Shown: one piece after another, positions 12,101-21,264 of the stretch | How positions within the stretch are numbered: the first letter of the stretch is position 1 | Layout: every line of letters begins with the position of its first letter | Assembly: GCA_963942565.1 (NCBI GenBank) | Contig: OZ012688.1 | Coordinates: 17,920,152 to 17,984,151, forward strand | Direction of reading: 5' to 3' | Length of the DNA: 64,000 nt | From: Maea johnstoni | Taxonomy: Eukaryota; Annelida; Polychaeta; Spionida; Magelonidae | Notes under the pieces: model-generated | Seen by the model: only the letters and a program-made list of their open reading frames with translations | Told to the model about the DNA's origin: nothing | Database searches by the model: none | Made by a program: the position numbers and the translations under genes

Positions 12101-13887
12101 TTGGGGGTCTTTTTTTCCCAAGTTGACTGAGCGACCCTTAGCACAAACTTGGTCAATCACCAACACAGTAAGTAACAACTCTTCGAACAACTCCAACTCC
12201 AGACGGTGCCTGGTTGCCAGAAGTCGCGGGCCAGGAGTCTCTGGAATACACAATGACGTAGCTTCATATAAAAGCGCCTTATAGGTGGAAAGGACCCTGT
12301 AACACCTAAGATCTACGTGTCCTGCAAAAATTTTACTGGTCCTACAAATTTTTCTTCAATATTAAAATGAAAAACATTGCATAAATCCACCGACAAGATT
12401 TATTTTCATTTATTTCATCTTCATTTATTTCAAAAATTATTGGCACATTCTTGCGAAGAAACTTCCCCAAAAGTTTACTGGCCCTGTAGGAGCAGTTGAG
12501 GTATTTTCTTACTGGCCCTAAGCCATTTTGGGAAATTTTTACTGGCCTAGGGCTATAGGACCACTGTTAGCGTCAAACCCTGAAATACCAATTAATCAAT
12601 CAATTAATTAATCAATTAACTCTTCAATTACCTTCCAGGAGGTTCCTGTTGAGAATCGACTTCTAAGAAATCCCAGTTAAATGTGACGAGGCTGAGTCTG
12701 TGCACTTCAGAATTGTACTCCCATCCCGTGGTCCCACCGAAGATGTATAGAAAGTCACCACGAATAGCCATCGACTGAAAAGTAGCAAGTACAAAAATAT
12801 GCTAATACACATGATTGGAGCAGAGAGGTCTATAAATAGATTGTCCCTGATTGGAGTGAGTGGTAGTCATGCATACCGTAAATACTCAGTAATTTGGGAC
12901 AATTTCTAATAATTACAATTTTTATGGGTTGAGAGTGGCCCATGTTTTATGAAAATACTGACAAAGCAGAGTAATATTTGTCGATACTTGTGAAATGGCT
13001 ACAAGTGATAGATCAAGTATGGTCAATTTTTCCCACTAATTATTTTCCAAAATATTTATAGTGGCCCAAATTCCTAGGGTGGTCTGAATTTCCGAGAACT
13101 ATTAATCCTTGAGAGTCCAAATTGTAAATTTCCAAGGGGCATCAAAGGTATCAAACAAACAATTCCGTTCCATCTAGTCACATGACCATGTTATATACAT
13201 ACGGCGAGGTGTGATATAATGATATTTATATGAGCCTGCCGTGATAGCTGTGTGGTCTAAGGTGTTGCCACTGACTGCTAGCTGTCTCTCACTACAGGTT
13301 TGAATCCTGCCCGGGACATGTGAGAAAGTTGCCAGTGATTTGGGGTTAGGTGGTAGTTTTCACCAGGTATTCCGGTTTCCTTCACCACTTACCACAGGCT
13401 AGTCACAACTTAGCAGCAATATGGCAGAAAAAGTGACAAAAACCAAAATTCCAAATTGAAACTTACGTGTCCATAAGCACGGATTGGGAGCCGTCCTGAG
13501 CAGTCCATGCGCTTCCACTCTAATGTTTTCAGGTTACAGACGTGCAGATCGTTGCTGCTAGCTTCTCCGAACGGTACACCTGTTCCTCCAAACACAAGCA
13601 GGTTAGGACCGTGTCGCATTGCTGAAAACACAAACACAAGTAGTAGCATGAAATTACAATGGTCTAAATGGACTAAAAAAAGAATTGAACTTAAATTCAT
13701 CATGGAGACAGCATAGAGGAATATATCTCCTCAAGTTCAAATAGTTCAAAGAAAACACTAGGAAAATGGTCACCAATATATAACCTTCTCAGGAAATCAT
13801 AACTGATATTGTATACCCGACAAATTTCTATATTATACACCTGAAAAACTTTGTACTGTGACTATTGATGTGATGAATATGGAAAAT

Positions 13888-13926
<39 letters not shown>

Positions 13927-16900
13927 ACCATGGTGCAGGTGCGAAAAAACACAACCACCTACAGAGAGGAGGTGAACCCTTATGCTGCTTGTGGCTGATT
14001 TGGTCAAAATAAAATGATTTGAAAAAAGCTGAAAATGAGTAAAACCCTGGCATATTGGTACTCATCTGACAGTATTTATCAAAAGCTTTCCAATGAATTC
14101 CAACACTACAGGGTTTAGATTTTTTTTTTGAGGTCTCACGCCTTGTACAATAGTAGCCTAAGCCAGGGGTGTCATTGATATGGGGCATATCGATATATAT
14201 CGATAACTCTTCTTAAACAATGCAGCCTGCTTTCACTTGTTAATACATATTGCAATGTATCGAAATATCAAAAACATGAAGATGGACATTTAGAGAAGAA
14301 ATTGAGAGCTGAATATTGCTGGCGTTGCTAATCACATACTTTCTAAAAGCATTTCTCTACATGGTCATGCCTCACTTTTCTTGTTGCATTCCAAGAAGAA
14401 GCATTAAAATGAGGTAGGACCCTCATAAAATGTTGAAAAAACAGCATAAATGTTTCATGATTTTCCATCATGGCATAGATAGCATTTCTATGGATATATC
14501 AATGCATCGTATCGAAATAATCGAAATCGAAAACAATTTATCAATATATCGAATCGAGAAAAAATTCTAAACAATGACATCCCTAGCCGAAGCAATGAAA
14601 GGGGTCATTAGACTTTTTTGGCCTTCAGAGGGGACTTTTGAGTTTGTGTAGCTAATGATATGATGTGAAGACTGCTCCAGGAAAATGAGCCAAGTAACCA
14701 GGCATTGCTTCAAATGTATCTACTCCCACAGAAAACAGCACATGTGTAAAAACATTTTCCCACCATCTTGGTGGTCGAGTAAAAATGCTTTTTTTCAAAT
14801 TTACCTTCTTCCACTTAGTGGTTGTGCAAAAAATGCCTTTCAGTGTCTGAAATCAGTGACAACGAATCCTGCATTTAGAGTGTAAAACCATATTCATTTC
14901 TGAGCCATTAAAAACTTAACAGGGAACCAAAACTTAAATCGACTAGTTAAAATCAAGCAAACCACTAAATTTATATTTTGCTTGTCTGGATAAGTCAGGC
15001 TTGTGCTATTGTAAGAACCTAAATTCTAGCAGTTTGTTCTAGGAATGTAATACATTACCTGAGTGACTGTTCTAGGAATGTTATACATTACCTGAGTAAT
15101 TGTTGTAGGAATTTAACACATTAACTGAGTGATTGTTGTAGGAATTTAACACATCAACTGAGTGATTGTTGTAGGAATTTAACACATTAACTGAGTGATT
15201 GTTGTAGGAATTAAACACATTAACTGAGTGATTGTTCTAGGAATTGAATACATTACCCGAGTAATTGTTCTAGGAATTTAACATATTAATTGAGTGATTG
15301 TTGTAGGAATTTAATACATTAACTGAGTGATTGTTCTAGGAATTGAATACACTACCCGATTGATTGTTCTAGGAATTTAATACATTAACAGTGATTGTTC
15401 TAGGAATTTAATACATTAACAGTGATTGCTCTAGGAATTTAATAATTACCTGAGTGATTGTTCTAGGAATTTAACACGTTACTTTCAAGTAACGTGTTAA
15501 ATTCCTAGAACAATCACTCAAGAGTGATTGTTCTAGGATATCAACACATTACAGGGTGCAACATAGGTTGCAAAACATTATTCGCTGAGTGGGGCAAGCT
15601 GCCCCTAAAGTTGACTTGCCCCGCCGGCACTTTGTTGAATAAAGGGTGAGAGTAGACTTTGCCCATAACTTTACTTGCCGAGCGGGGCAAGTCAGGGTCT
15701 TGTTCAGCTTACCCCATAGCCTCTTTTTGCCAAATTCACTTGCAACTTGCAACGAGGCAAGTGGTTATGTTGTACGCTGCATTACTTAAGTGATTGTTCT
15801 AGGAATGTAATACATTACCTGAATGAGATGCGAGTTCAGTTGGCATGTAACCATGTGTTTTAAGGAGAGTCCAATTCCTTGTAGTAGTGTTAAACTTCCA
15901 TAACTGAAAGAACACACAGAAACATATAGTAAGAGATGGGATTGTATACCAATATTATATTTTGGCTTTTCTTGTTAGTGTAATGAGAAAAGTCAAAAAA
16001 GATGTAGCACAAAAATTACTCACATAAAATGGGATGATAAAAGCTAGTTCTGAGACGTGCACAAGAATGTCAACAGGCGTTAGCAGGCGACTATCTTGCC
16101 GTCTAATGTGGCGCACTGCCCGCAGGGACTTATACAGGACCTATCCAAGACCTGTCCTGCCTGACTTTTGGACAGGCAATTTCCTGAAAACCTCTTTTTT
16201 GGACAGGAAAAAAATTCTTTGACAAATTCTGAAATGACTTTTTTTGGTTAATAACTCAATATTTTCTTGACAAGCCATCTTCTAAGATGACTGGTATGTA
16301 AATTACTCTTATTGACACAAAAGACTATTATATATAGGTGTTATAAGAATTTCAAGTAGCTAAGTCTTGACGGGCAGAAATTTCGAAATTACTGTTTTGG
16401 ACTGACCCCACTAGGAAAAGTTCGGACGAATAAACCACTCAGATTAATTTCCTATTCTACAGTATACTGTGAAACTTAATGAAACCCCTGCATGGGGTGG
16501 ACAGACCAGTGTACCGTTTTAAATGAAATGAACTGTTTCGTACCTCTCTGAATAATGGATATATTGACTCCTCATCGTTATCGACATCCCAGAAGTCTGG
16601 GTTGTAGCCACCTATTGAGTAGATGTTATGATTCTCGTCAACGATTATTCTATGTCCACTTCTCGCTTCGGGTTCCAGCTCCTCTACAATAACAATAGAC
16701 AGACAATGGCGAAAATGGTACAATGCATAACAATACATGTTTGCTATTGTTTGATTTAAAAATGTGATGATAGCAGGGTGCAACATAGGTTCCAAAACAT
16801 TACTTGCCGAGCGGGGCAAGTTCGGGTCTTGTTCTGCTTGCCCGATTGCCGTTTTTTTGCCAAATTTACTTGCAACGGGGCAAGTAGTCATGTTGCACGC

Positions 16901-17942
16901 TGGATAGATAAAATGACGACAAATGGCTAAAACCAGGGAGAGTGGAAAACTTAAGTATGTACGTCCCTGCTAAAACTGACAATATTCACCTTTTCTAACA
17001 AATTGTACATATACTGTTTTAAAATAATATAAGAAATAGTATATATATATATATATATATATGCTGTACTAATATTTTCAAAAATAAGAAATTAGGTAAC
17101 TATGCACAACATGGTCTTAGCCAGCAGGGCAGCAACACTTCTGCAACCAATCAAAGCCATTAAAACTAATTTAGTAGAGATGTAAATTGAATGAAAGTTT
17201 TTTCTCAACATCTCTTGCGTAAACTTTCAATAATAATAAATGCGAACTTAATGACAATGAAATTTAATAATTACTTAGATGAATAAAAGAGTAGATATGT
17301 TGCGAGAGACCAATTACTATATGCGCTATAGTGAAGACCTGGCTATCCTCGAATCTGGCCTCAGTGTGATGTCACTAGGAGACAAAGACCAATATGAGCT
17401 CTCGTATTGTTTATATTACAGAGAAAGGTGCGCACCAACATGCACAGAACACAACTTTTGGGCTATTCGCCGCAGTTTGGTTGTTTAGGTTGATCGACTG
17501 GTTTCATATCCACTTGTCTATATTCATCTAAGGTAATTACAAGCATGATAATAACGAAAATAAAGTTCACTGATCATTCCTTAAAGAACTTAACTAATAC
17601 TTTCCGGGCAATAACTTCAATTAACCCTTATGCTGCTGGTGGCTAATTTTGCCAATACAAAATGATGCAAAAAACCTGAAAAATGACTGAAACCCTGGCG
17701 AATGGGTACTCATCTGAGAGTGCTTAGCGAGAGCTTTCATATGAGTACCCAACCCACACGACTTGGTTCTGATGATTTTCATTATTATTTGCTTTTTTGT
17801 GCATTGGACGAAAATAATCTCAGCAGCAAAAGGGTTATTTCTTTCAAATGCATAAATAGAATTATCATTTACCTGAATCAGATTCCTCCTTCTGGGGTGA
17901 GATTTTGATGAATTCCAATATGGGCATTTTGTTTGTAGCCAT
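6693..17942 (-). CDS. KLHDC10: KLHDC10, kelch domain-containing protein 10 (10 exons, complete)
   Basis: Joined exons, in transcript order: 17942-17873, 16683-16544, 15903-15819, 13621-13467, 12774-12632, 9988-9904, 9273-9207, 8732-8685, 7637-7498, 6902-6693. All introns are GT-AG and every phase matches, giving 1,143 nt (380 aa). Kelch motifs are visible: NIYSIGGYNPDF (exon 2), LLVFGGTGVPFGEA (4), LYIFGGTTGW (5), MYIIGGGRSY (6), YMLGGYDGTEIYGDIWKL (9), LYVYGGVV (10). In vertebrates KLHDC10 is a substrate receptor of a Cullin-2 RING ligase that reads C-terminal degrons (including alanine tails from ribosome quality control) and is linked to ASK1 signalling. The C-terminal SLKDLCWDKV (residues 341-350) fits the elongin BC-box pattern. 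Human KLHDC10 is about 442 aa; the difference is a shorter N-terminus here. The first exon is the least certain part. Confidence 0.93.
7498..7637 (-). CDS. KLHDC10: KLHDC10 exon 9
   Basis: Residues 265-311. Acceptor ctttgcttcag, donor gtaagttg. Reads VYMLGGYDGTEIYGDIWKLN then MPKPSYFHSAAITS, the strongest match to the family (human GGYNGEVILGDIWKLNLQTF). Confidence 0.95.
7689..7898 (+). mobile_element. TTAA-type MITE, family A, copy 3
   Basis: Lies in KLHDC10 intron 8. Left flank ATAA, right flank TTAA (7899-7902), which it shares with the inverted copy that follows. Confidence 0.75.
7903..8107 (-). mobile_element. TTAA-type MITE, family A, copy 4 (inverted)
   Basis: Reverse-oriented copy ending CAGCAACATAAGGG then TTAA (8108-8111). 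With copy 3 it makes a tail-to-tail pair about 420 bp long that can fold on itself in the intron. Confidence 0.75.
8360..8553 (-). mobile_element. TTAA-type MITE, family B, inverted copy
   Basis: Runs from ATGCTTACAAGTACC, after TTAA, to ggccgctgtaagcattaatt followed by GGTTAA. The reverse complement shows the family core (gaaatgtcgatgagaacatt, caactctcctgcaaatat). A second, partial end (ggccgctgtgagcattaatg) lies at 8335-8355. Confidence 0.6.
8685..8732 (-). CDS. KLHDC10: KLHDC10 exon 8
   Basis: 48-nt microexon, residues 249-264. Acceptor tgtgttccag, donor gtaaaac. Reads YPPPRRCHSCVQLED, matching human FPAARRCHSCVQIKND; phases 1 in and 1 out fit the neighbouring exons exactly. Confidence 0.93.
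8853..9178. repeat. (ATT/ATC)n trinucleotide array in KLHDC10 intron 7
   Basis: About 325 bp of ATT units with ATC and TTT variants, 30 bases from exon 7. The long tyrosine- or isoleucine-rich frames on both strands are artefacts of this array. Confidence 0.95.
9207..9273 (-). CDS. KLHDC10: KLHDC10 exon 7
   Basis: Residues 227-248. Acceptor tttttcag, donor gtaagacc. Reads ISGFELKENRWNEYACHG, corresponding to human IHAYNLETNAWEEIATKP. Confidence 0.9.
9477..9608 (+). mobile_element. Family B fragment
   Basis: Internal family B text only (aacaactctccttcaaatgc, caaagttattgtcaaaag). Both ends are missing or eroded. Confidence 0.5.
9904..9988 (-). CDS. KLHDC10: KLHDC10 exon 6
   Basis: Residues 198-226. 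Acceptor ctttatgcag, donor gtgagatc. Reads YRHEVAIDDKRMYIIGGG then SYIAYGFQQ, matching human YRHEIAHDGQRIYILGGG. Confidence 0.95.
10036..10299. mobile_element. TIR element, family D, copy 1
   Basis: Ends are inverted: CAGGCATTTAATTCCTGCAC near the left, and gtgcaggaattaaatgtctg at the right. The interior (cccgattgccacccagtttc) recurs at 35654 and 55740. It lies in KLHDC10 intron 5, next to exon 6. I could not find a target-site duplication. Confidence 0.6.
10629..11947. mobile_element. TIR element, family H, with nested insertions
   Basis: Left end CCGTAACTTCGCTTGTATAA then gacgcacc; the reverse complement of the right end reads CCGTAATTTCTCGTGTATAA then tacgcaccc. The 'accgtaa..tataagacgc' theme also recurs inside. 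The element lies in KLHDC10 intron 5 and contains a hAT-type insertion (11207-11757) plus material shared with the inverted repeat at 22327 (10900-11160). Confidence 0.6.
11207..11757. mobile_element. hAT-type non-autonomous element with 8-bp TSD
   Basis: TIRs TAGGGTTGCATACCG and CGGTATGCAACCCTA, flanked by the identical 8-mer CACATATC at 11199-11206 and 11758-11765. An 8-bp duplication is the hallmark of hAT insertions. The interior is studded with GGTACC palindromes and has no transposase. It sits inside the family H element, so it is the younger of the two. Confidence 0.88.
12632..12774 (-). CDS. KLHDC10: KLHDC10 exon 5
   Basis: Residues 151-197. Acceptor ctacttttcag, donor gtaattga. Reads MAIRGDFLYIFGGTTGWEYN, matching human MAIINGSLYVFGGTTGYIYS. 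Confidence 0.95.
13234..13408 (+). mobile_element. tRNA-derived SINE, copy 2
   Basis: A-box-like tagctgtgtggtctaa near 13246, B box GGTTTGAATCC at 13297-13307, then a shared body (gccagtgatttggggttagg, attccggtttccttcacc). Same family as 37746. It is not a functional tRNA gene: there is no cloverleaf, and the body is extended. Confidence 0.7.
13467..13621 (-). CDS. KLHDC10: KLHDC10 exon 4
   Basis: Residues 99-150. Acceptor gtgttttcag, donor gtaagttt. Reads LLVFGGTGVPFGEASSNDLH then VCNLKTLEWKRMDCSGRLP, a near-identical kelch repeat to human. Confidence 0.96.
13896..13924 (+). repeat. Poly(A) tract
   Basis: A run of about 29 A in KLHDC10 intron 3, possibly the tail of an old retroposed repeat. 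No body could be assigned. Confidence 0.7.
13976..14603 (+). mobile_element. TTAA-type MITE, family A, copy 5, split by an insertion
   Basis: Left part 13976-14163 starts CCCTTATGCTGC. The family tail (gaagcaatgaaaggg) resumes at 14586-14603, after the element at 14164-14585. Confidence 0.7.
14164..14585. mobile_element. hAT-like element inserted in family A copy 5
   Basis: TIRs AGGGGTGTCATTG and CAATGACATCCCT. Flanking 8-mers GCCTAAGC (14156-14163) and GCCGAAGC (14586-14593) match at 7 of 8 bases and fit an aged hAT duplication. The interior is rich in ATCGATA. Confidence 0.7.
15034..15545. repeat. ~33-bp minisatellite beside KLHDC10 exon 3
   Basis: About 15 tandem units of the form tgattgttctaggaattt-a-cacattaactgag. 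One more unit lies at 15785-15820, directly against the exon 3 donor, separated from the array by the 15552-15779 insertion. Units with the cattacctgag form carry, on the minus strand, the same ctcag/gtaatg text as the true donor. Confidence 0.85.
15453..15515. repeat. Perfect hairpin inside the minisatellite
   Basis: ttctaggaatttaacacgtt-act is followed after a few bases by its exact reverse complement (aagtaacgtgttaaattcct-agaa). The array therefore contains a local inversion, giving a 25-30-bp stem with a tiny loop. Confidence 0.8.
15552..15779. mobile_element. Element L copy 1, 5-bp TSD
   Basis: Starts CAGGGTGCAACATAGGTTGC and ends GTTATGTTGTACGCTG. Flanked by CATTA on both sides (15547-15551, 15780-15784). 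The interior has repeated cttgccgagcggggcaag motifs. It is inserted into the minisatellite. Confidence 0.8.
15819..15903 (-). CDS. KLHDC10: KLHDC10 exon 3
   Basis: Residues 71-98. Acceptor tgttctttcag, donor CAG/gtaatg. Reads LWKFNTTTRNWTLLKTHGYM then PTELAS, matching human LWRYHFATGVWHQMGTDGYM. The donor abuts one unit of the minisatellite. Confidence 0.93.
16544..16683 (-). CDS. KLHDC10: KLHDC10 exon 2
   Basis: Residues 24-70. Acceptor ttgttattgtag, donor GAG/gtacg. Reads ARSGHRIIVDENHNIYSIGG then YNPDFW..YPLFRE, matching human ARSGHRCVADNTNLYVFGGY. First kelch blade. Confidence 0.94.
16774..16902. mobile_element. Element L copy 2, 5-bp TSD
   Basis: 129 bp. TIRs CAGGGTGCAACAT and ATGTTGCACGCTG, flanked by GATAG on both sides (16769-16773, 16903-16907). 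Shares cttgccgagcggggcaag with copy 1. The two copies have different but equally long duplications, which fixes the TSD length at 5 bp. Confidence 0.82.
17274..17533. mobile_element. TIR element, family C, copy 1
   Basis: Ends CTTAGATGAATA and TATTCATCTAAGG, flanked by TAATTA on both sides. The core (gagagaccaattactatatg, then gctattcgccgca) recurs at 20008, 28411 (inverted) and 61420 (inverted). Lies in KLHDC10 intron 1. Confidence 0.7.
17625..17834 (+). mobile_element. TTAA-type MITE, family A, copy 6
   Basis: TTAA at 17621-17624, then CCCTTATGCTGCTGGTGGC; ends CAGCAGCAAAAGGG then TTAT. It stops 38 bases from the exon 1 donor. Confidence 0.78.
17873..17942 (-). CDS. KLHDC10: KLHDC10 exon 1 (start codon)
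   Basis: Residues 1-23 plus one base: MATNKMPILEFIKISPQKEE then SDS. Donor TCAG/gtaaat in phase 1 fits the exon 2 acceptor exactly. I chose this ATG because the frame and splice phase agree, and because the upstream frame shows no protein similarity. The short N-terminus has no recognisable human counterpart, so an alternative upstream first exon remains possible. Confidence 0.6.
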
Positions 17943-18031
17943 GTTCCTCGGACTGTAGTGAGACTTAAGGTCTCTAGGGGTGATCTCTGGATTAATTCCT
18001 CATCAGCAGCAGCCGGGGATGGGAAAATCAC

Positions 18032-18700
18032 GATTCAATAATTCTCTTGATATTTTATAACCCTATCATCATTGTAGCGTAGCAGCGGAGGATGAGAATA
18101 CCCGTTTCAAATTCTCAATATATTCAATCAGCTTATCATCAATATCACAATTAGAATGGTAGCACTTGTCTATTTGCTAAAGATGACTTCACTTCGTGCG
18201 TTTGGGCGCAGTCAATAAACATACAATACAATACATACCAGCTTTTCCTTAATTTTAACTCTTTAAGTACAGGAGGATGCTAGCTATTCATAGCCTTGTC
18301 CAATGCTTATCAACTATAAATTTTACTTCATTTAAGCTTTTCATCAGTATTCGGTAGGAAGATGAATGCTAAGATGAATGTCCAATGACCCGTGGTGGCT
18401 TCCCATTTGTATCAGTCTTTCCTCAAGGTTCAGTACGGGAAGATGTAAGCCATATGGTCTTGTACTTGCTCTACTGATCTCCAATTGGTAGAAGCACCCC
18501 CACAGAGTTAAGGTATGGGTGTCACAGTTTGAAATGAGCCAAGAAAGGCGCTGCAACAAAGATGAAAACAGAAATTACTTAGCAACTGTTCATGTAATCA
18601 AATATTTAACAGAAAGAATTTTTAGGAATTCTTCCAAACAAATGTTTAGTGATGCTTTTATCTTGATATTAGGGGCAATGCAAGCAACCTGTTTTAAATA
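18032..18700. other. Presumed KLHDC10 promoter side, no gene seen
   Basis: Region upstream of KLHDC10. I see no TATA box at a convincing distance and no exon. It contains only unique-looking AT-rich sequence up to the AT array at 18703. Confidence 0.4.

Positions 18701-18702
<2 letters not shown>

Positions 18703-18777
<75 letters not shown>
18703..18777. repeat. (AT)n array
   Basis: About 75 bp of pure AT repeat, directly abutting the TIR element at 18778. Confidence 0.95.
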
Positions 18778-18782
<5 letters not shown>

Positions 18783-19234
18783 GCTGCACTCACAGAGGGA
18801 GATCAACTCATGAGCTCACCACCATTTTGACTCATGAGCTCACGAGCTCGTGGATGCGTGGTTTTTAAAATATAGATTCCTTACTCAGCCTACCAATTAA
18901 AAAGGAAATACTTACTGATGGAGAATTGCTAACATTTACACAGTTTTTTCATTTTAAAATGTGCCTGCATAGAAGAATACATATCTATATTTACATATTA
19001 CTTTCTACAGAGCGGTACAAAAGTCAGTATAACGCTCAACACTGCCTTAATACATTGGGGATTGAAAACAAAACATGACAGTGATAAGCAGTAATAAGAA
19101 AGTTTGTGTTAGATGTTCTGTGTTACGTTACGTTCCCAAACATAGACGAGTTCGCGAGTTGACGACTTCAGCTCGAGCTCAGCTCGCCTGCCCTAATGCT
19201 CGAGCCACTCGAGTTCGTGAGTGGTGAGTGCAGC

Positions 19235-19239
<5 letters not shown>
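18778..19239. mobile_element. TIR element inserted in an AT array
   Basis: Perfect 16-bp TIRs TTAGAGCTGCACTCAC and GTGAGTGCAGCTCTAA, rich in gagctc motifs on both arms. AT arrays lie immediately on each side, so it inserted into a TA target within one array. Non-coding. Confidence 0.8.
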
Positions 19240-19329
<90 letters not shown>

Positions 19330-19334
19330 TATAT
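19240..19334. repeat. (AT)n array
   Basis: Second half of the array split by the element at 18778-19239. Confidence 0.95.
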
Positions 19335-20007
19335 TAGATCCCCCTTAAAATTTTGGACGCCCCAAAATTTTACAACTGCCAATTTTAGGCACCCACTTTC
19401 ACTGCACGTTTTAAATATCAAAAGTTGAGATATGGGATGTTCTTATGAATGCATGCTATCTAATAGCCCAATTAGCCTGACTGTGTTGACATAATGCACT
19501 CTTAAATGTCAGAGAAATAAATATTTCAAAAAACATTTCAAGGCCAAGGAATAAATATATACAATATGAACAAGTCAATATTGTTCATATTTACAAAAAC
19601 ATATCTTCTATACCAATTTCAGTATTCTACCTCACATTACAAAATAATCTTTTTCACAATAGGTAATAATATGTCTGCATTGCTATGCATGGCTGACTTA
19701 CATTTCTCAATCAACATTTTGGGTGTGGTTTATTGCAATTAATTTGAAGCTGTAATTGTCAATTGTAGTTGATTTGGGAACTTTGAAATCCTAGGAATGT
19801 AGGATGTTCTCCCCTGAATGTAATCACATTCCTAGCTCTTAAAAATTTCAATAAATGAATTCTCAATTTATTTGAAAAAAGAGATAAAGGTGCTTTTTGC
19901 TTTGAAATTCTCACAAAAAAACTTTTTTTTATATAACTCAAGAACTATGGGTTACCATAGATTGCTAAACATATCAATACTATCGCAGTTTCTACCAATG
20001 TATAGTA

Positions 20008-20319
20008 CCTTGGATAAAGAAAAGAATGGATATGTAGCGAGAGACCAATTACTATATGCCCTATAGTTAAGTGCTGGACTCATGCCAGGAGTACCAGATA
20101 AGCCATCAGCGCGAGGTCACGTGAGAACAAGGACCAATCAGGGCTCTCACATCGATTACATTACTGAGAAACCTTATCTCCACCACCTGCTAGCCTGCTA
20201 GGGGTGCCCAGAGCACCATTTTTTTCGCCTATCAGCGGCTATTAGTTGACACTGGTTGAGGCTAGCATGTTCAGGTTGACCGGCTGGTTTCGAATCCACT
20301 TGTGTTTGGTCATCTAAGA
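20008..20319. mobile_element. TIR element, family C, copy 2
   Basis: Begins CCTTGGATAAAGAAAAG, contains gagagaccaattactatatg, and ends ccacttgtgtttggtcatct-aag. Diverged ends, same layout as copy 1. Confidence 0.6.
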
Positions 20320-20359
20320 TGGTACACTACTTATTGTTCTGGTAGGATGGGCGATCCTA

Positions 20360-20432
20360 CTGGTAGAAACTGCAATCGCGGTTCCTATACCAGCATAATC
20401 CGGGTAGGAACTGCGATTGCAGTTTCTACCAG
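20360..20432. repeat. Hairpin with 28-bp arms
   Basis: Left arm 20360-20387 (ctggtagaaactgcaatcgc..) and right arm 20405-20432 pair at 27 of 28 bases, with a 17-base loop. Further gatcgc and tactggtag palindromes follow up to 20500. Confidence 0.75.
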
Positions 20433-20529
20433 TAGAACTGCGATCGTGGTTTCTACTGGTAGGATCGGCGATCCCACCGGATCCGATTTCTACCATGACA
20501 TACAATGTACATAGATATATATAAGGAGA

Positions 20530-21156
20530 GGGCCCTATTAAGAATCAATTTGAGGGTTTCTCATGAAATAAAGAACAGCGTTTAGAATTTATACCAGACC
20601 TACCTACTGTTAGGTAGGTGAGGTACTTGTGTTTATGCTGTATGGTTAGTTGATGTGGATCCCCCACCTTAGATCCTCCTTGAGGCCTCGGAAAAATATG
20701 GTTCTCATATGTGTGTTATTGAAAAAAGGGCCCTATTAAGAATCACCTTGATTTTGTTCTAAAAGAATGGTTTTTGAAAATTGATTGACTTCCAAATTTT
20801 TTTGGCAATTTAATTGAAATTTAATTGAAATAACAAACAGACCAAATATTAACTTTTAATCATTCTTATTTGTAAGAAAGAGGCAAGCCTAGGTAGGGTT
20901 AGATAGTAATTTCAGTTCCTTGTTTTTTTGTGGAAAAATGGAAGGCTGTCAATTTTTGGCCATTGCAGCCTTCAAGTCTGTGGCTTGGTCATCACATCAC
21001 TACCTTCTTCCACCAAATTTGTTAGTTATCAAATAATCTCAATTAGATTTTCTATAGCCCCAAAGTCACTAGTATTCACACAGGAAATATCATGATCTTA
21101 CATCTTGTGATGACATTTCCACGGGAAGAAAACCAAATTGATTCTTAATAGGGCCC
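20530..21156. mobile_element. TIR element, family G
   Basis: Perfect 23-bp TIRs starting GGGCCCTATTAAGAATCAAT. A third copy of the TIR core lies inside at 20728. The right end is followed closely by an AT array. No transposase seen. Confidence 0.75.
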
Positions 21157-21162
21157 CTTGCG

Positions 21163-21264
<102 letters not shown>

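Noticed and set aside
13234-13408. Second tRNA-like promoter
   Set aside because: Same SINE family, more diverged.
15034-15545. CRISPR-like array of ~33-bp repeats
   Set aside because: Units are contiguous with no spacers and degrade gradually; a eukaryotic minisatellite.
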